A stretch of 20,750 nucleotides of DNA, taken from NCBI GenBank assembly GCA_035530955.1, contig DATKTT010000110.1, positions 1-20,750 on the forward strand, written 5' to 3'. The position numbers were made by a program, and so were the translations under genes. The DNA comes from Williamwhitmania sp035530955. GTDB lineage: Bacteria > Bacteroidota > Bacteroidia > Bacteroidales > Williamwhitmaniaceae. This document shows, one piece after another, positions 1 to 8,380 of the stretch. Position 1 is the stretch's first letter. Every line of letters starts with the position of its first letter. Below the pieces are notes generated by a model that worked only from the letters and a program-made list of their open reading frames with translations, was not told where the DNA came from and searched no databases.

Positions 1-504
1 GTAACCTATGTGGCAAACATTGGTGAACAGCTGCCCAACGCCGACGCCAAAGTTTTTGAGGTGACCATTAAAGTAAATGAGTATGATCCAATCCTTCGTC
101 CGGCCATGACCACCGGTAACCTCATAGAGATAGCCAACTACAAGGATAAGCTCTTTCTGCCGCTTGAAGCCGTTCATGGTGCAACCGACAGCACAACGTT
201 TGTATATACCACCAAGGGAAAGAAGAAAATTGTTATGGTTGGCCCAAAGAACGATACCCACATTGTTATCGATAAGGGATTGACAGAAGGGGAGGAGGTT
301 TATCTTTCCATACCGGATGGTGCTGATAAATTTGAAGTGGAGAACAGTGAGCTCATACCACAAATCAAGGAGCGCATGAAAAAGGAGCAGCAGGATGAGG
401 CGGTTCGCCAGCTGAATCTGCAGAAGCAGATGGAGGATAAGGATAAAGCGCGCAATGCTTTGAAGATAGGTGGAAAAGTGGGTAGAAAGAATGGTAATAA
501 GTAA
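1..504 (+). CDS. Periplasmic adaptor (HlyD/MacA-type membrane fusion protein), 3' part only
   Basis: This is the C-terminal part of a periplasmic adaptor subunit of a tripartite efflux system. The frame is open from base 1 (Val-Thr-Tyr before the GTG at 10), so the gene begins outside the window and the GTG is not its start. About 167 residues are visible. The segment with LRPAMTTGN and LFLPLEAVH matches the last beta-barrel and membrane-proximal domains of HlyD/MacA adaptors, where the 'pGM.a.v' turn and the 'vP..Av' strand are typical. The last ~50 residues are highly charged (Lys/Glu/Gln-rich) and look helical or disordered. The permease gene follows after 11 bp and a TolC-type gene after that, so the three subunits appear co-transcribed. 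Family is fairly certain; the exported substrate cannot be told. Confidence 0.85.
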   Translation, partial: VTYVANIGEQLPNADAKVFEVTIKVNEYDPILRPAMTTGNLIEIANYKDKLFLPLEAVHGATDSTTFVYTTKGKKKIVMVGPKNDTHIVIDKGLTEGEEVYLSIPDGADKFEVENSELIPQIKERMKKEQQDEAVRQLNLQKQMEDKDKARNALKIGGKVGRKNGNK

Positions 505-515
505 ACCCGAAAGCG

Positions 516-1883
516 ATGTTTAAAAAGGTTTACAAGCGATACGTCCACGATTTCCAAATAGCGGTTGATTCTATTTTGGCCAACAAGCTCCGGTCGTTTT
601 TAACTGGGCTAGGAATTATTTTTGGAGTTGCAGCCGTTATTTCCATGCTGGCCATTGGCAATGGCGCCCGTCAGGAAATTTTGGAGCAGATAAAAATGGT
701 TGGGGTGAACAATATTGTGGTTACTCCAGTGCTGAACGATGACGATAACCAGCAGCAAAACGTTTCTACCTCCGCAGGAAAGTCCGATTCCAAAAAATAT
801 TCCCCCGGCTTGACCCTTGCTGATGCCGAGGATATTAAGGCTGTTATCCCATCGATTAAGATTATTAGCCCTGAAATCATTGAAAATACGTTTGTGATTC
901 AAAATGGGGTTCGCATCAATGCCAAGATTATTGGCGTTGCCCCTGCCTACTTCAACATTTACAACCTACCCCTAGAGCGTGGCAATATTTTTTCTGAATA
1001 CCAGACCTCGCACGCTTTACCCGTATGCGTAATTGGTTCCAATGTGGCCGCAAAGCTATTCATTACCGTGGATCCGATTGGCCAGTGGCTCAAGTTTGGG
1101 AGTGTATGGCTCAAGGTGGTTGGGGTGCTTAAAAAGTCGGATGTGAGTGTTACCGCCTTTGCCAATGTGGGGGTGAATGTATACAACGACAACGTTTTTA
1201 TCCCGGTTAATACCATGCTGAACCGCTATAAAAATAGGGCGCTCGTCAACATGAAGAAGTCAAACACCGTGATGTTTTTTGGCTTTGGAGCCGTTTCAGG
1301 TTCAAGCAATAATGGTGGAAAATCTAGCAACTATAACCAGCTGGATAAGCTGGTTATTCAGGTGGACAAAACAGAAGATTTAACTTCTACCGTTGAGGTT
1401 CTTTCACGAATGCTTCTGCGTCGGCATCAGGATGTGAACGATTTTGAGATTACCGTTCCCGAAATGTTGCTGAAACAGCAAAAACGCACCAAGGATGTGT
1501 TCAGCATCGTGCTGGGCGCCATAGCCTCCATTTCTCTAATTGTGGGTGGCATTGGAATTATGAACATCATGTTTGCCTCGGTAATGGAGCGAATTAAGGA
1601 GATTGGAACGCGGTTGGCCATTGGTGCTAAGAAGAAGGACATTGTGGTTCAGTTTCTTTCAGAGGCAGTGCTTATTAGCGTTACTGGAGGCTTCATTGGG
1701 GTTGTGCTGGGAATTGTGCTTTCTCTCCTCATTGCTCACTTTGCCGACATTCAAACCATAGTTTCCCCGCTCTCCATTTTTGTCGCTTTTGGTGTCTCGG
1801 CAGCAGTTGGCATTATTTTCGGATATTCTCCGGCGAAGAGGGCAGCGGAGAAAGATCCCATCGAATCGTTGAGGTATGAGTGA
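516..1883 (+). CDS. MacB/FtsX-type ABC transporter permease
   Basis: This 455-residue inner-membrane permease is of the MacB type. It has one N-terminal membrane segment (about residues 27-48), a large periplasmic MacB_PCD-like domain (about 50-320), and three C-terminal membrane segments (about 329-353, 383-406 and 418-437) forming the FtsX domain. The conserved stretch after the second segment, with MERIKEIGTRLAIGA, is the usual coupling region that contacts the ATPase. E. coli MacB carries its ATPase on the same chain; here there is none, so a separate ATPase subunit is needed, and it is not visible downstream. The gene starts 11 bp after the adaptor stop and its last 8 bases overlap the longest reading of the TolC-type gene. 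By family it would drive export of a peptide, lipid or drug substrate; the substrate is unknown. Confidence 0.9.
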   Translation: MFKKVYKRYVHDFQIAVDSILANKLRSFLTGLGIIFGVAAVISMLAIGNGARQEILEQIKMVGVNNIVVTPVLNDDDNQQQNVSTSAGKSDSKKYSPGLTLADAEDIKAVIPSIKIISPEIIENTFVIQNGVRINAKIIGVAPAYFNIYNLPLERGNIFSEYQTSHALPVCVIGSNVAAKLFITVDPIGQWLKFGSVWLKVVGVLKKSDVSVTAFANVGVNVYNDNVFIPVNTMLNRYKNRALVNMKKSNTVMFFGFGAVSGSSNNGGKSSNYNQLDKLVIQVDKTEDLTSTVEVLSRMLLRRHQDVNDFEITVPEMLLKQQKRTKDVFSIVLGAIASISLIVGGIGIMNIMFASVMERIKEIGTRLAIGAKKKDIVVQFLSEAVLISVTGGFIGVVLGIVLSLLIAHFADIQTIVSPLSIFVAFGVSAAVGIIFGYSPAKRAAEKDPIESLRYE

Positions 1884-3396
1884 CAATAAGTTTTTGAAAA
1901 AAGATAGAGTAATGAGTCCAAGTAAGATCTTATTTGTCTTGGCTGTAGCCTTTCCGCTTACTTCGATGGCTCAACAGCAACCAATGGTGGAGAACTATTC
2001 CTTGGCCGATGTTATTCATCTGGCCAAGGATCAATCGCCTGATGCTTTCAGAGCCAAGAACACCTTTCGGGCCAGCTACTGGGGCTATAGAACCTACAAG
2101 GCGGCATTTCTCCCTGCACTAAGTTTGAATGCAACCGTTCCAAATTTCAATAGAAGTATCATTAAGTATCAGTTGCCCGATGGAACCTACAGCTACATTG
2201 AGGAAAACTCCAACAGTGCGTATGCCGATATGAGCTTAAATCAGAATATTGGGCTCACAGGTGGTAACCTTTATATTTCCACCGACTTAATGCGTACCGA
2301 TCAGCTGGGAAGCGATCGCTCCACTGCATACCTTACAACGCCTGTAATGATTGGCTTCAAGCAGCCAATTTCTGGATATAATTCGTTGCGTTGGCAACGG
2401 AAAATTGAGCCATTGAAGTATGAGGAGGCAAAGAGGAGGTATCTGCAGGACATGGAGGATGTTTCGATTAAAGCGGTTAACCTATTTTTCAACCTACTCA
2501 TTGCCCAGCAGGAGTTGCAGGTGGCTGAGGTAAACAACGCCAACACCGATACGCTCTACAAAATTGCCAAGGGCCGATACAACATTGGCACCATTGCAGA
2601 GAACGACCTGTTGCAAATGGAGTTAAGTTCGCTTAATGCTGGAAAGGCGCTCAACGAGGCCAGAATTGATCTGGAGGTAAAGAAGTATCAGCTGCGCTCA
2701 TTTCTAGGTTTCAACGACAATGTCAATATTCAACTTTCTCTTCCCGATGCACCAACGGTAAAGGAACTTAGTTTTACTGACGTGAAGGAGAAAGTGGGAG
2801 TTAACAACCCTGACTTGCTGTTGTACCAACGCCAACTTCTGGAATCTCAGGAGAAGGTTGCACAGGCACGATCGCAGCGTGGATTTCAGGCAAATTTGAG
2901 TGCCAGCTATGGCTTAACCCAGCAGGCACCGGAATGGTCAAACGCATACGTAAATCCGCAAAGCCAACAGCAGGTTACCCTTGGAGTGCAGGTTCCTATT
3001 CTCGACTGGGGGCTAGGGAAGGGAAAGGTAAAGATGGCGCAGTCCAACATGGAGCTTGTTCGTATCAACGTGCAGCAATCAATTGTTGACTTCGACCAGC
3101 AGCTTTTTCTTCAGGTGATGAAGTATAATATGGAAAACGAGCAGTTGTTCATTGCAACCAAGGCCGACACCATTGCGCAGAAGCGTTACGAGGTTACCAA
3201 GCAGCGTTTTCTTATTGGAAAGATTACCGTTCTCGACCTCAACGTAGCGCAGAATGAGAAGGATGCTGCTAAAATCAGTTACCTGAATGCGCTGGAGTCC
3301 TACTGGAGTTCATACTATAATCTGCAGGCAGTGGCGCTCTTCGATTTTGTCAACAACAAAGCTCTCGACACCGATTTTAACACAGTAATTAAATAG
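1876..3396 (+). CDS. TolC-family outer-membrane efflux protein
   Basis: This 506-residue protein is an outer-membrane channel of the TolC/OEP family, the exit duct of the exporter encoded by the two genes before it. Two starts are possible. The ATG at 1876 overlaps the permease stop by 8 bases. The in-frame ATG at 1912 (Met13) gives a cleaner signal peptide, with SPSKILFVLAVAFPL followed by a cleavage site after Ser-Met-Ala (about residue 32). I keep the longer form, but the shorter one is at least as likely. The mature part is rich in long amphipathic helices with Gln/Asn/Ala, and two OEP-like repeats can be made out (about 45-270 and 285-490), including 'A...L..A...Y..G' segments such as LYKIAKGRYNIGTI. 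A hairpin terminator follows 25 bp after the stop. Confidence 0.9.
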   Translation: MSDNKFLKKDRVMSPSKILFVLAVAFPLTSMAQQQPMVENYSLADVIHLAKDQSPDAFRAKNTFRASYWGYRTYKAAFLPALSLNATVPNFNRSIIKYQLPDGTYSYIEENSNSAYADMSLNQNIGLTGGNLYISTDLMRTDQLGSDRSTAYLTTPVMIGFKQPISGYNSLRWQRKIEPLKYEEAKRRYLQDMEDVSIKAVNLFFNLLIAQQELQVAEVNNANTDTLYKIAKGRYNIGTIAENDLLQMELSSLNAGKALNEARIDLEVKKYQLRSFLGFNDNVNIQLSLPDAPTVKELSFTDVKEKVGVNNPDLLLYQRQLLESQEKVAQARSQRGFQANLSASYGLTQQAPEWSNAYVNPQSQQQVTLGVQVPILDWGLGKGKVKMAQSNMELVRINVQQSIVDFDQQLFLQVMKYNMENEQLFIATKADTIAQKRYEVTKQRFLIGKITVLDLNVAQNEKDAAKISYLNALESYWSSYYNLQAVALFDFVNNKALDTDFNTVIK

Positions 3397-3421
3397 CTCA
3401 TGCCCTTAGGAATTAAAAAGA

Positions 3422-3456
3422 AATGGTGTGCAGAACTGCACACCATTCATCTTTTT
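3422..3456. terminator. Bidirectional intrinsic terminator between tolC-type gene and amt
   Basis: A perfect 11-bp stem (3422-3432 with 3437-3447) closes a GAAC loop. On the + strand it is followed by a T-run at 3452-3457. On the - strand it is followed by TTTCTTTTT. It lies between convergent genes and can end both transcripts. Confidence 0.85.
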
Positions 3457-3472
3457 TATAGTTAATTGCTCC

Positions 3473-4690
3473 CTAAAGCGCACCTTCGTCGTAGGCAACT
3501 TCGCCATGGATTGAGCTGTCCAACCCTCTGAGTTCCGCCTCTTCCGATACTCTCACCGGCGTTATCTTGTTGATAATTGCCAACATTACGTAGGTGAACA
3601 CAAAGGCATATGCTGAGGCAATCACTACTGCAACAACCTGTTTTCCTAGAAATCCTGCATTGCCGTAGATTAGACCATCAACTCCATTGGCATTAACAGC
3701 CTTGGATGCAAAAACACCCAAAAGAATTGAACCAAGAACGCCACCAACGCCGTGAACACCCCACACATCCAACGCATCGTCCCAATGCATCTTGTTCTTT
3801 AGCTGAACGGCCATGTAGCAAACGATCCCTGCCATTGTTCCAATTAACGCTGCTGCCCATAGGGGAACATAACCGGCACATGGAGTAATGGTTGCCAATC
3901 CAGCTATTCCACCCGTGAGCAGTCCAATCAATTTTGGTTTCTTCTCTCGCGACCACTCTATAATAACCCACGAAATTGTAGCAAACGATGCTGCTACGTC
4001 GGTATTTAGAAAGGCAATGGCGGTTGTTTTGTCTACGCAAACCTCGCTACCAGCGTTAAAGCCGTACCAACCGAACCAGAGTAGTCCGCTACCAATCGCA
4101 ACCAGCGGAATGGAGTTGGGCTTGGAGTTTTTATCCACGCGGGCTCCAACATAGAATACGCTCGCAAGTGCTGCAAAACCTGCTGTTGCATGAACAACTA
4201 TACCGCCAGCAAAGTCGAGAACGCCCCATTCTGCAAGTATTCCACCACCCCATACCATGTGTACAAATGGGTAGTAAACGAGAATTTGCCAAAAAGTAAG
4301 GAAAATGAGATAGGATTTAAAGGTTACCCGATTTACAAAAGCACCCGTAATTAGTGCCGGGGTGATAATGGCAAACATCATCTGATAGGCAATAAAAACT
4401 ATCTCCGGAATCTTACCGTTGGTGTACATGCTATTCACGGTAACCCCGCTTAAGAAAGCCTTATCGAGGTTTCCTATAATGCCACCAGCACCACCGCTAA
4501 AGCAGAGAGAGTAGCCAAAAATGAACCAAAGCACTGTTGTCCACCCTAAGGATACAAAACTTTGAATCATAATACCGAGGATGTTCCTCTTGGTGGCTAA
4601 ACCACCATAGAAAAAAGCTAATCCGGGGGTCATCAGCATGACCAAGCTGCAGGCTAGCAGCATAAATCCCGTTGAACCAGTGTCGAGCAT
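3473..4690 (-). CDS. amt: Ammonium transporter (Amt family)
   Basis: This 405-residue inner-membrane protein is an Amt/Mep/Rh ammonium channel, which takes up ammonium as a nitrogen source. About 11 membrane segments can be seen. The pore twin histidines are present at His167 (VVHATAGF) and His313 (DVWGVHGVGG), and Phe106 and Phe211 match the E. coli AmtB gate residues Phe107 and Phe215. The N-terminus runs straight into the first membrane segment (MLMTPGLAFFYGGL), with no cleavable signal peptide like that of E. coli AmtB. The short tail ends about 25 residues after the last segment. The gene follows the TorF-like porin by 39 bp on the same strand, so the two are probably one operon. Many amt genes are paired with a PII gene (glnK); none is seen here. 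Confidence 0.95.
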   Translation of the reverse strand: MLDTGSTGFMLLACSLVMLMTPGLAFFYGGLATKRNILGIMIQSFVSLGWTTVLWFIFGYSLCFSGGAGGIIGNLDKAFLSGVTVNSMYTNGKIPEIVFIAYQMMFAIITPALITGAFVNRVTFKSYLIFLTFWQILVYYPFVHMVWGGGILAEWGVLDFAGGIVVHATAGFAALASVFYVGARVDKNSKPNSIPLVAIGSGLLWFGWYGFNAGSEVCVDKTTAIAFLNTDVAASFATISWVIIEWSREKKPKLIGLLTGGIAGLATITPCAGYVPLWAAALIGTMAGIVCYMAVQLKNKMHWDDALDVWGVHGVGGVLGSILLGVFASKAVNANGVDGLIYGNAGFLGKQVVAVVIASAYAFVFTYVMLAIINKITPVRVSEEAELRGLDSSIHGEVAYDEGAL

Positions 4691-4729
4691 AGTAATTTAT
4701 GTGTTAGTTGATTGTTAGAAAAGAGCTTG

Positions 4730-5452
4730 TTAAATGGTCAGTCCGAAAACGAGGAAAACGTTGCCGGTTTGTGGGTTAGTGATGAAGCTGGCCGAAACAG
4801 GCAGCTTAAAGGTTTCAGTAATCTTTACTTCCTTGGTTGCCTTAACACCAAGGTTTACAACACCAGCTTCGGTTCCGTATATTCCCTTGTCGGTGGTACC
4901 TCCACAGAATATGGAGAGGGGAACTCCATTGAGTGTGGCATTGTACGATACTTCAAGATAAACGGAGTTGTCCTTGTCGGCGCCATAGAAGTTATAGCCG
5001 GCCAAAAGGCCGATGGGAAGTTTTTCTGATGGGTTTAGGCTAATGGAGACCTCCATGATGTGCCCTGTCTCGTTTTTGTTGTAGTTGAAGTAGTGGTTTT
5101 TTGCCACTGCCTCATTGGGGAAGAAGTAGTCGGTTGTGGTGAAAGTCAACAGGCTGTTTGGTGTAGTGTAAGAGAGATAAAGATCCGTTTCCTGTGCAGG
5201 GGTTGTGTTCGAAGTTGTAAAGGCACCCCAAGCACCAAGGGTGAATCCTTTCGCACTCACCTTAAACGTGGGCTGAATGCTCGGTGACTGACCAAAGTCT
5301 GTTCCTCTCCAAATATATCGGCTCATAAAATCAGCACCAATTGATACTTCAAAAGGGGAGGTGGGTTGTTGTGGTTCTCCTGCAGGTTGGGTCTGTGCAT
5401 TGGCAATAGTTCCAGCGATTACTAGAACTATAAGAATTAGCAGTCTTTTCAT
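4730..5452 (-). CDS. TorF-like putative outer-membrane porin
   Basis: This 240-residue protein has a clear Sec signal peptide (MKRLLILIVLVIAGTIANAQ, cleavage after Ala19). The mature part reads like a small beta-barrel: alternating hydrophobic and polar residues, many aromatic residues and short turns. The segment SRYIWRGTDFGQSPSIQP is typical of the TorF family of putative porins (TIGR02001-like; the family usually has S-R-Y-x-x-R-G). It ends in a hydrophobic strand (VFLVFGLTI). Transport has not been shown for most of the family. Because amt follows 39 bp downstream, a role in letting ammonium or another small nitrogen compound across the outer membrane is a fair guess. Upstream, 91 bp separate it from the response-regulator gene, with room for its own promoter. 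Confidence 0.75.
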   Translation of the reverse strand: MKRLLILIVLVIAGTIANAQTQPAGEPQQPTSPFEVSIGADFMSRYIWRGTDFGQSPSIQPTFKVSAKGFTLGAWGAFTTSNTTPAQETDLYLSYTTPNSLLTFTTTDYFFPNEAVAKNHYFNYNKNETGHIMEVSISLNPSEKLPIGLLAGYNFYGADKDNSVYLEVSYNATLNGVPLSIFCGGTTDKGIYGTEAGVVNLGVKATKEVKITETFKLPVSASFITNPQTGNVFLVFGLTI

Positions 5453-5478
5453 GTAGGATATGTTTAATTGTATCCTGC
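5453..5478. repeat. Inverted repeat abutting the porin start codon
   Basis: Arms AGGATA (5455-5460) and TATCCT (5471-5476) are perfect inverted repeats around a 10-bp AT-rich spacer. One G-T position and one further pair extend the symmetry to 5453-5478. The element fills the space between the candidate -7 box and the porin ATG and covers the likely transcription start. It could be an operator or a 5' mRNA hairpin. Confidence 0.5.
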
Positions 5479-5508
5479 AAAGCTGCTGTACATACTATGA
5501 TGGGGCAA
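5478..5508 (-). promoter_or_regulatory. Candidate Bacteroidota-type promoter for porin-amt
   Basis: Read on the - strand, TTG (5506-5508) is followed by 20 bp and then CAGCTTTG (5478-5485), one mismatch from the -7 consensus TAnnTTTG. The transcript would begin near 5471, about 18 bases before the porin start. Confidence 0.4.
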
Positions 5509-5543
5509 TTCAGGAATACCCTAATTTAGTATAGGGGAATCCT

Positions 5544-6206
5544 TTAATTCGTGCTTTCGGTGCGAGATAAAAGTTGAATGGCTACCTTGATGAGGTCAAT
5601 GTGGGAGGATAACTCCATTTTTTGCATGATGTGTGCCTTGTGCGCCTCCACCGTTTTCACACTGATAAACAGCATTTCAGCAATGTGGCTATTGGTCATT
5701 CCCTTTGCTACTAATCGCAATATCTCCAGCTCTCTTTTGGATAGTTTATCTTCGGGAAGTTCAGTCTTTTCAGTTTTTGCTTTTTTTACCAAATTTGAGA
5801 GGAGTATTCCAGCAATCTCCTTCCCATAAAACTCTTCACCCTGGTATACCTTAGTAATAGCTTCCACCAACTCCTGCTTCGACGTGTTCTTAGGAAGATA
5901 GCCTTTTGCTCCTGCTCCAATGGCTTTCTGGATAAATTCCTCCGAGGTGAACATCGATAGTATGATAATTTTAATGGTAGGATATTTTTCTGTAATAATT
6001 TTGGTGGCCTCAATTCCCGACATACTTGGCATTGAAATATCCATAAGAACCACCTCTGGAAGAGCTTCTTCAACTTCGGCAAAAAATAGTTCTGGTGAAG
6101 GCGCTTCAACCACAACCTTTATGCTTTCGCTTGAATGAATAAGCGATTTTATGCCATCACGTACCAGCTGGTGGTCATCAATAAGTGCAACTCGAATTGG
6201 TTCCAT
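5544..6206 (-). CDS. NarL/FixJ-family response regulator
   Basis: This 220-residue protein is a DNA-binding response regulator. Residues 1-120 form the receiver domain, with the acidic pair Asp10-Asp11, the phospho-acceptor Asp56 (VVLMDISMP), Ser84 as the switch residue and Lys106 (KGYLPK). Residues about 152-210 form a LuxR-type helix-turn-helix (LSKRELEILRLVAKGM and ISVKTVEAHKAHI). The gene begins 11 bp after the histidine kinase gene on the same strand, so they are a cognate pair and most likely co-transcribed. All key residues are intact. Its target is not known, but the porin-amt pair just downstream is the first candidate. Confidence 0.93.
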   Translation of the reverse strand: MEPIRVALIDDHQLVRDGIKSLIHSSESIKVVVEAPSPELFFAEVEEALPEVVLMDISMPSMSGIEATKIITEKYPTIKIIILSMFTSEEFIQKAIGAGAKGYLPKNTSKQELVEAITKVYQGEEFYGKEIAGILLSNLVKKAKTEKTELPEDKLSKRELEILRLVAKGMTNSHIAEMLFISVKTVEAHKAHIMQKMELSSHIDLIKVAIQLLSRTESTN

Positions 6207-6217
6207 TTTCTTGTTAT

Positions 6218-8314
6218 TTATTCCTTTGCAGGAAGTATCGGAATATTGACGTAAATATCGGCTCCTTTTCCTGGAAGGGAATGGAGGTAGAAGTGGCCTC
6301 CAAGCAGCTCGGCTCGCTCACGAATGTTGATAATACCATTACCGGGGTGGCATATATGGGTTGGGTCAAATCCTTTGCCATTGTCGGTAATATGCACGTT
6401 CAAAATATCGTTTTCGACCGAGGCAGTGAGCTCAATCAATGTGGCATCAGAGTGCTTAATCGCATTGGTCAGGGCCTCCTGAACGATTCTGAAAATGTAA
6501 TTTTTTTGTCTTTTGTTCAGCTTGTCAGGAATGTTGGCAACATGGTGAACCACTCTCCCTGGCTGGCCCTGATTGAGCCCCTTGCAAAGATTTTGCAGGG
6601 CTGTGCCTAAGTCTAATTCAGATAGAACGCTGGGGGTTAGGTTGTTGGATATGCGCCTAACATCATCAATCAGCCTATTGATTTCGACTTTTACCCCTTC
6701 CACGAGCTCCTCCTTATGCTCTTCTGTTGGATCATACAGTTCCAGCATGAGCTTGGCTGCAATGAGCTGCTGTCCTATTCCATCGTGGAGCTCTCGCGAG
6801 AGGCGTTGCCGTTCCTGCTCCTGTCCATCGATTACGTAGCGTAGCTGTCGTGCGCGCTCCTTCTTTTGTGATTCCTCAGCTTTTTTTCGTTCCGAAAGGT
6901 CGCGGACTACCGTTACCTCTACAGGAAACCCTGCCATGCTAATGGTTCTGCTCTGGATTTCAACAGGAAGGCAGCCACCGTCCTTCATTACCAAGTTGGC
7001 CTCACATGGAAGTTGGGAAGAGCTGCTGTCGCTGGGCTTGTCGGCGATTTTGTCAATTAAAGAGGATACTTTCAACTGCTTAATTTCAGCAGCTGAGTAG
7101 CCCGACATAGCCTTGAAGCTATGGTTTACTTCAAGAGGAACATCTTGGTTATGAAGGATAATACCCTCTTGGGTGGCATCGTAAAAGTATTTTAACCGTG
7201 CCTCTCTCTCCTTAAGATTTGTCTGCTGCTCTGAGAGCTTCTGAGCCATGGTATTAAACGATTGGGTAAGTCGTCCGATTTCATCCTCCGATTCCACGGG
7301 TAGATTGAGATCGAAGTTTCCTTCGCCCACCTTACCTATTGCACTTTTTAGCTGAACAAGTGGATGGGTTATCCGGTGAGACAGTAGGAGCACGGTTCCA
7401 AGAATGAGTAGGGAAATCGATAACCCCATGAGAAGGATGTCGTTGCGCAGCAGAACGATTTGCTTCATCGCTTCCGCTTGGTCAATTTCGGCCAGAATGA
7501 CCCACTTTAGACCGGGGACTTCAACTTGCCCGTAGGAGCTCATTACCATTGTATTTCGGTAGTCGGGGGTAATAATTGTTCCACTGCTGCCTTTAAGGGC
7601 TTGCAGTGAAGGCTTAGTGGTTACCACCGTTTTCAGGAAACTGTTTTTGATAAATCGCGATTGTGAGCGCATCAGCGAATCACTGCCCACCAAGTATGCT
7701 TCTCCAGTGTAACCCAAACCACGATTGAAGTTATCTTCCAACATTATTTTGTTGATACTCTCCGGACTGAGCAACATCACTGCGTAGGTATTTGCTCCCA
7801 CCAAAAGTGGCTTTAACAGAGCAATATACTGACTGCCGTCGAAGGTCATGTAGTCAATTATTCGAGTTGAATCATTACTATCCGATGAAACACATTTTTC
7901 GATAAGCTTAAACTTTGTGTCAAGGTTGTTGAACAAAATACCAGAGTGCCCTGTTTTAAACAGAACGTTTACAGAATTTTTTCCGGAAATGCTGAATACA
8001 GCGAATGCACTTACACTTTTCTCCTTTTGGAAAAATGATTGAAGTATATCGTCCAGGTCTGAGTTCTGGGCACTAAGATTATTTGTTTTGTGAAAAATTT
8101 GACAGGCAAGGTTGAAATCGCTGACACGTTCGTGAAAGTATTGTTCAATCTGGCTTTGTTTTTCAATACGGAGGGAAGTCAGCTGCTGGTAAGTTCTGTT
8201 TACTAATGCACTTTTGGCGCTATGGTAGGAGTAGAAACCAACTACCGACACAGCCAGAAGACACAGTGAGATGAAGTTGAGCGATAACTTTTCGCTGAGG
8301 GTGAACGTTCGCAT
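6218..8314 (-). CDS. Sensor histidine kinase (Cache-like sensor, HAMP, PAS, HisKA_3)
   Basis: This 698-residue membrane kinase phosphorylates the regulator encoded 11 bp downstream. In order: membrane segment about 11-29; a periplasmic sensor of about 260 residues that looks like a double Cache domain (about 30-290); membrane segment about 293-313; HAMP (about 314-368); one PAS domain (about 372-480, with YFYDATQEGIILHN near its start); a HisKA_3 dimerisation domain with phospho-acceptor His510 (SRELHDGIGQQL); and a HATPase domain with Asn617 (N box), DNGKGF at 644-649 (G1) and GNGIINIRERAELLGG at 658-673 (G2). This is the NarX/DegS-like class that pairs with NarL-type regulators, as found here. 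Cache domains usually bind small molecules such as amino or organic acids; the ligand cannot be read from sequence. It diverges from mdh copy 1 across only 66 bp. Confidence 0.93.
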   Translation of the reverse strand: MRTFTLSEKLSLNFISLCLLAVSVVGFYSYHSAKSALVNRTYQQLTSLRIEKQSQIEQYFHERVSDFNLACQIFHKTNNLSAQNSDLDDILQSFFQKEKSVSAFAVFSISGKNSVNVLFKTGHSGILFNNLDTKFKLIEKCVSSDSNDSTRIIDYMTFDGSQYIALLKPLLVGANTYAVMLLSPESINKIMLEDNFNRGLGYTGEAYLVGSDSLMRSQSRFIKNSFLKTVVTTKPSLQALKGSSGTIITPDYRNTMVMSSYGQVEVPGLKWVILAEIDQAEAMKQIVLLRNDILLMGLSISLLILGTVLLLSHRITHPLVQLKSAIGKVGEGNFDLNLPVESEDEIGRLTQSFNTMAQKLSEQQTNLKEREARLKYFYDATQEGIILHNQDVPLEVNHSFKAMSGYSAAEIKQLKVSSLIDKIADKPSDSSSSQLPCEANLVMKDGGCLPVEIQSRTISMAGFPVEVTVVRDLSERKKAEESQKKERARQLRYVIDGQEQERQRLSRELHDGIGQQLIAAKLMLELYDPTEEHKEELVEGVKVEINRLIDDVRRISNNLTPSVLSELDLGTALQNLCKGLNQGQPGRVVHHVANIPDKLNKRQKNYIFRIVQEALTNAIKHSDATLIELTASVENDILNVHITDNGKGFDPTHICHPGNGIINIRERAELLGGHFYLHSLPGKGADIYVNIPILPAKE

Positions 8315-8380
8315 GAAATGCCTAATTTTACGCTATTAATTGCAGTAAATATACACTAACACTATCAAATAATACTAGCT

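Noticed and set aside
6185..6610. 141-codon open frame opposite the histidine kinase 3' end
   Set aside because: The opposite strand codes for the conserved HATPase domain; this frame is its shadow.
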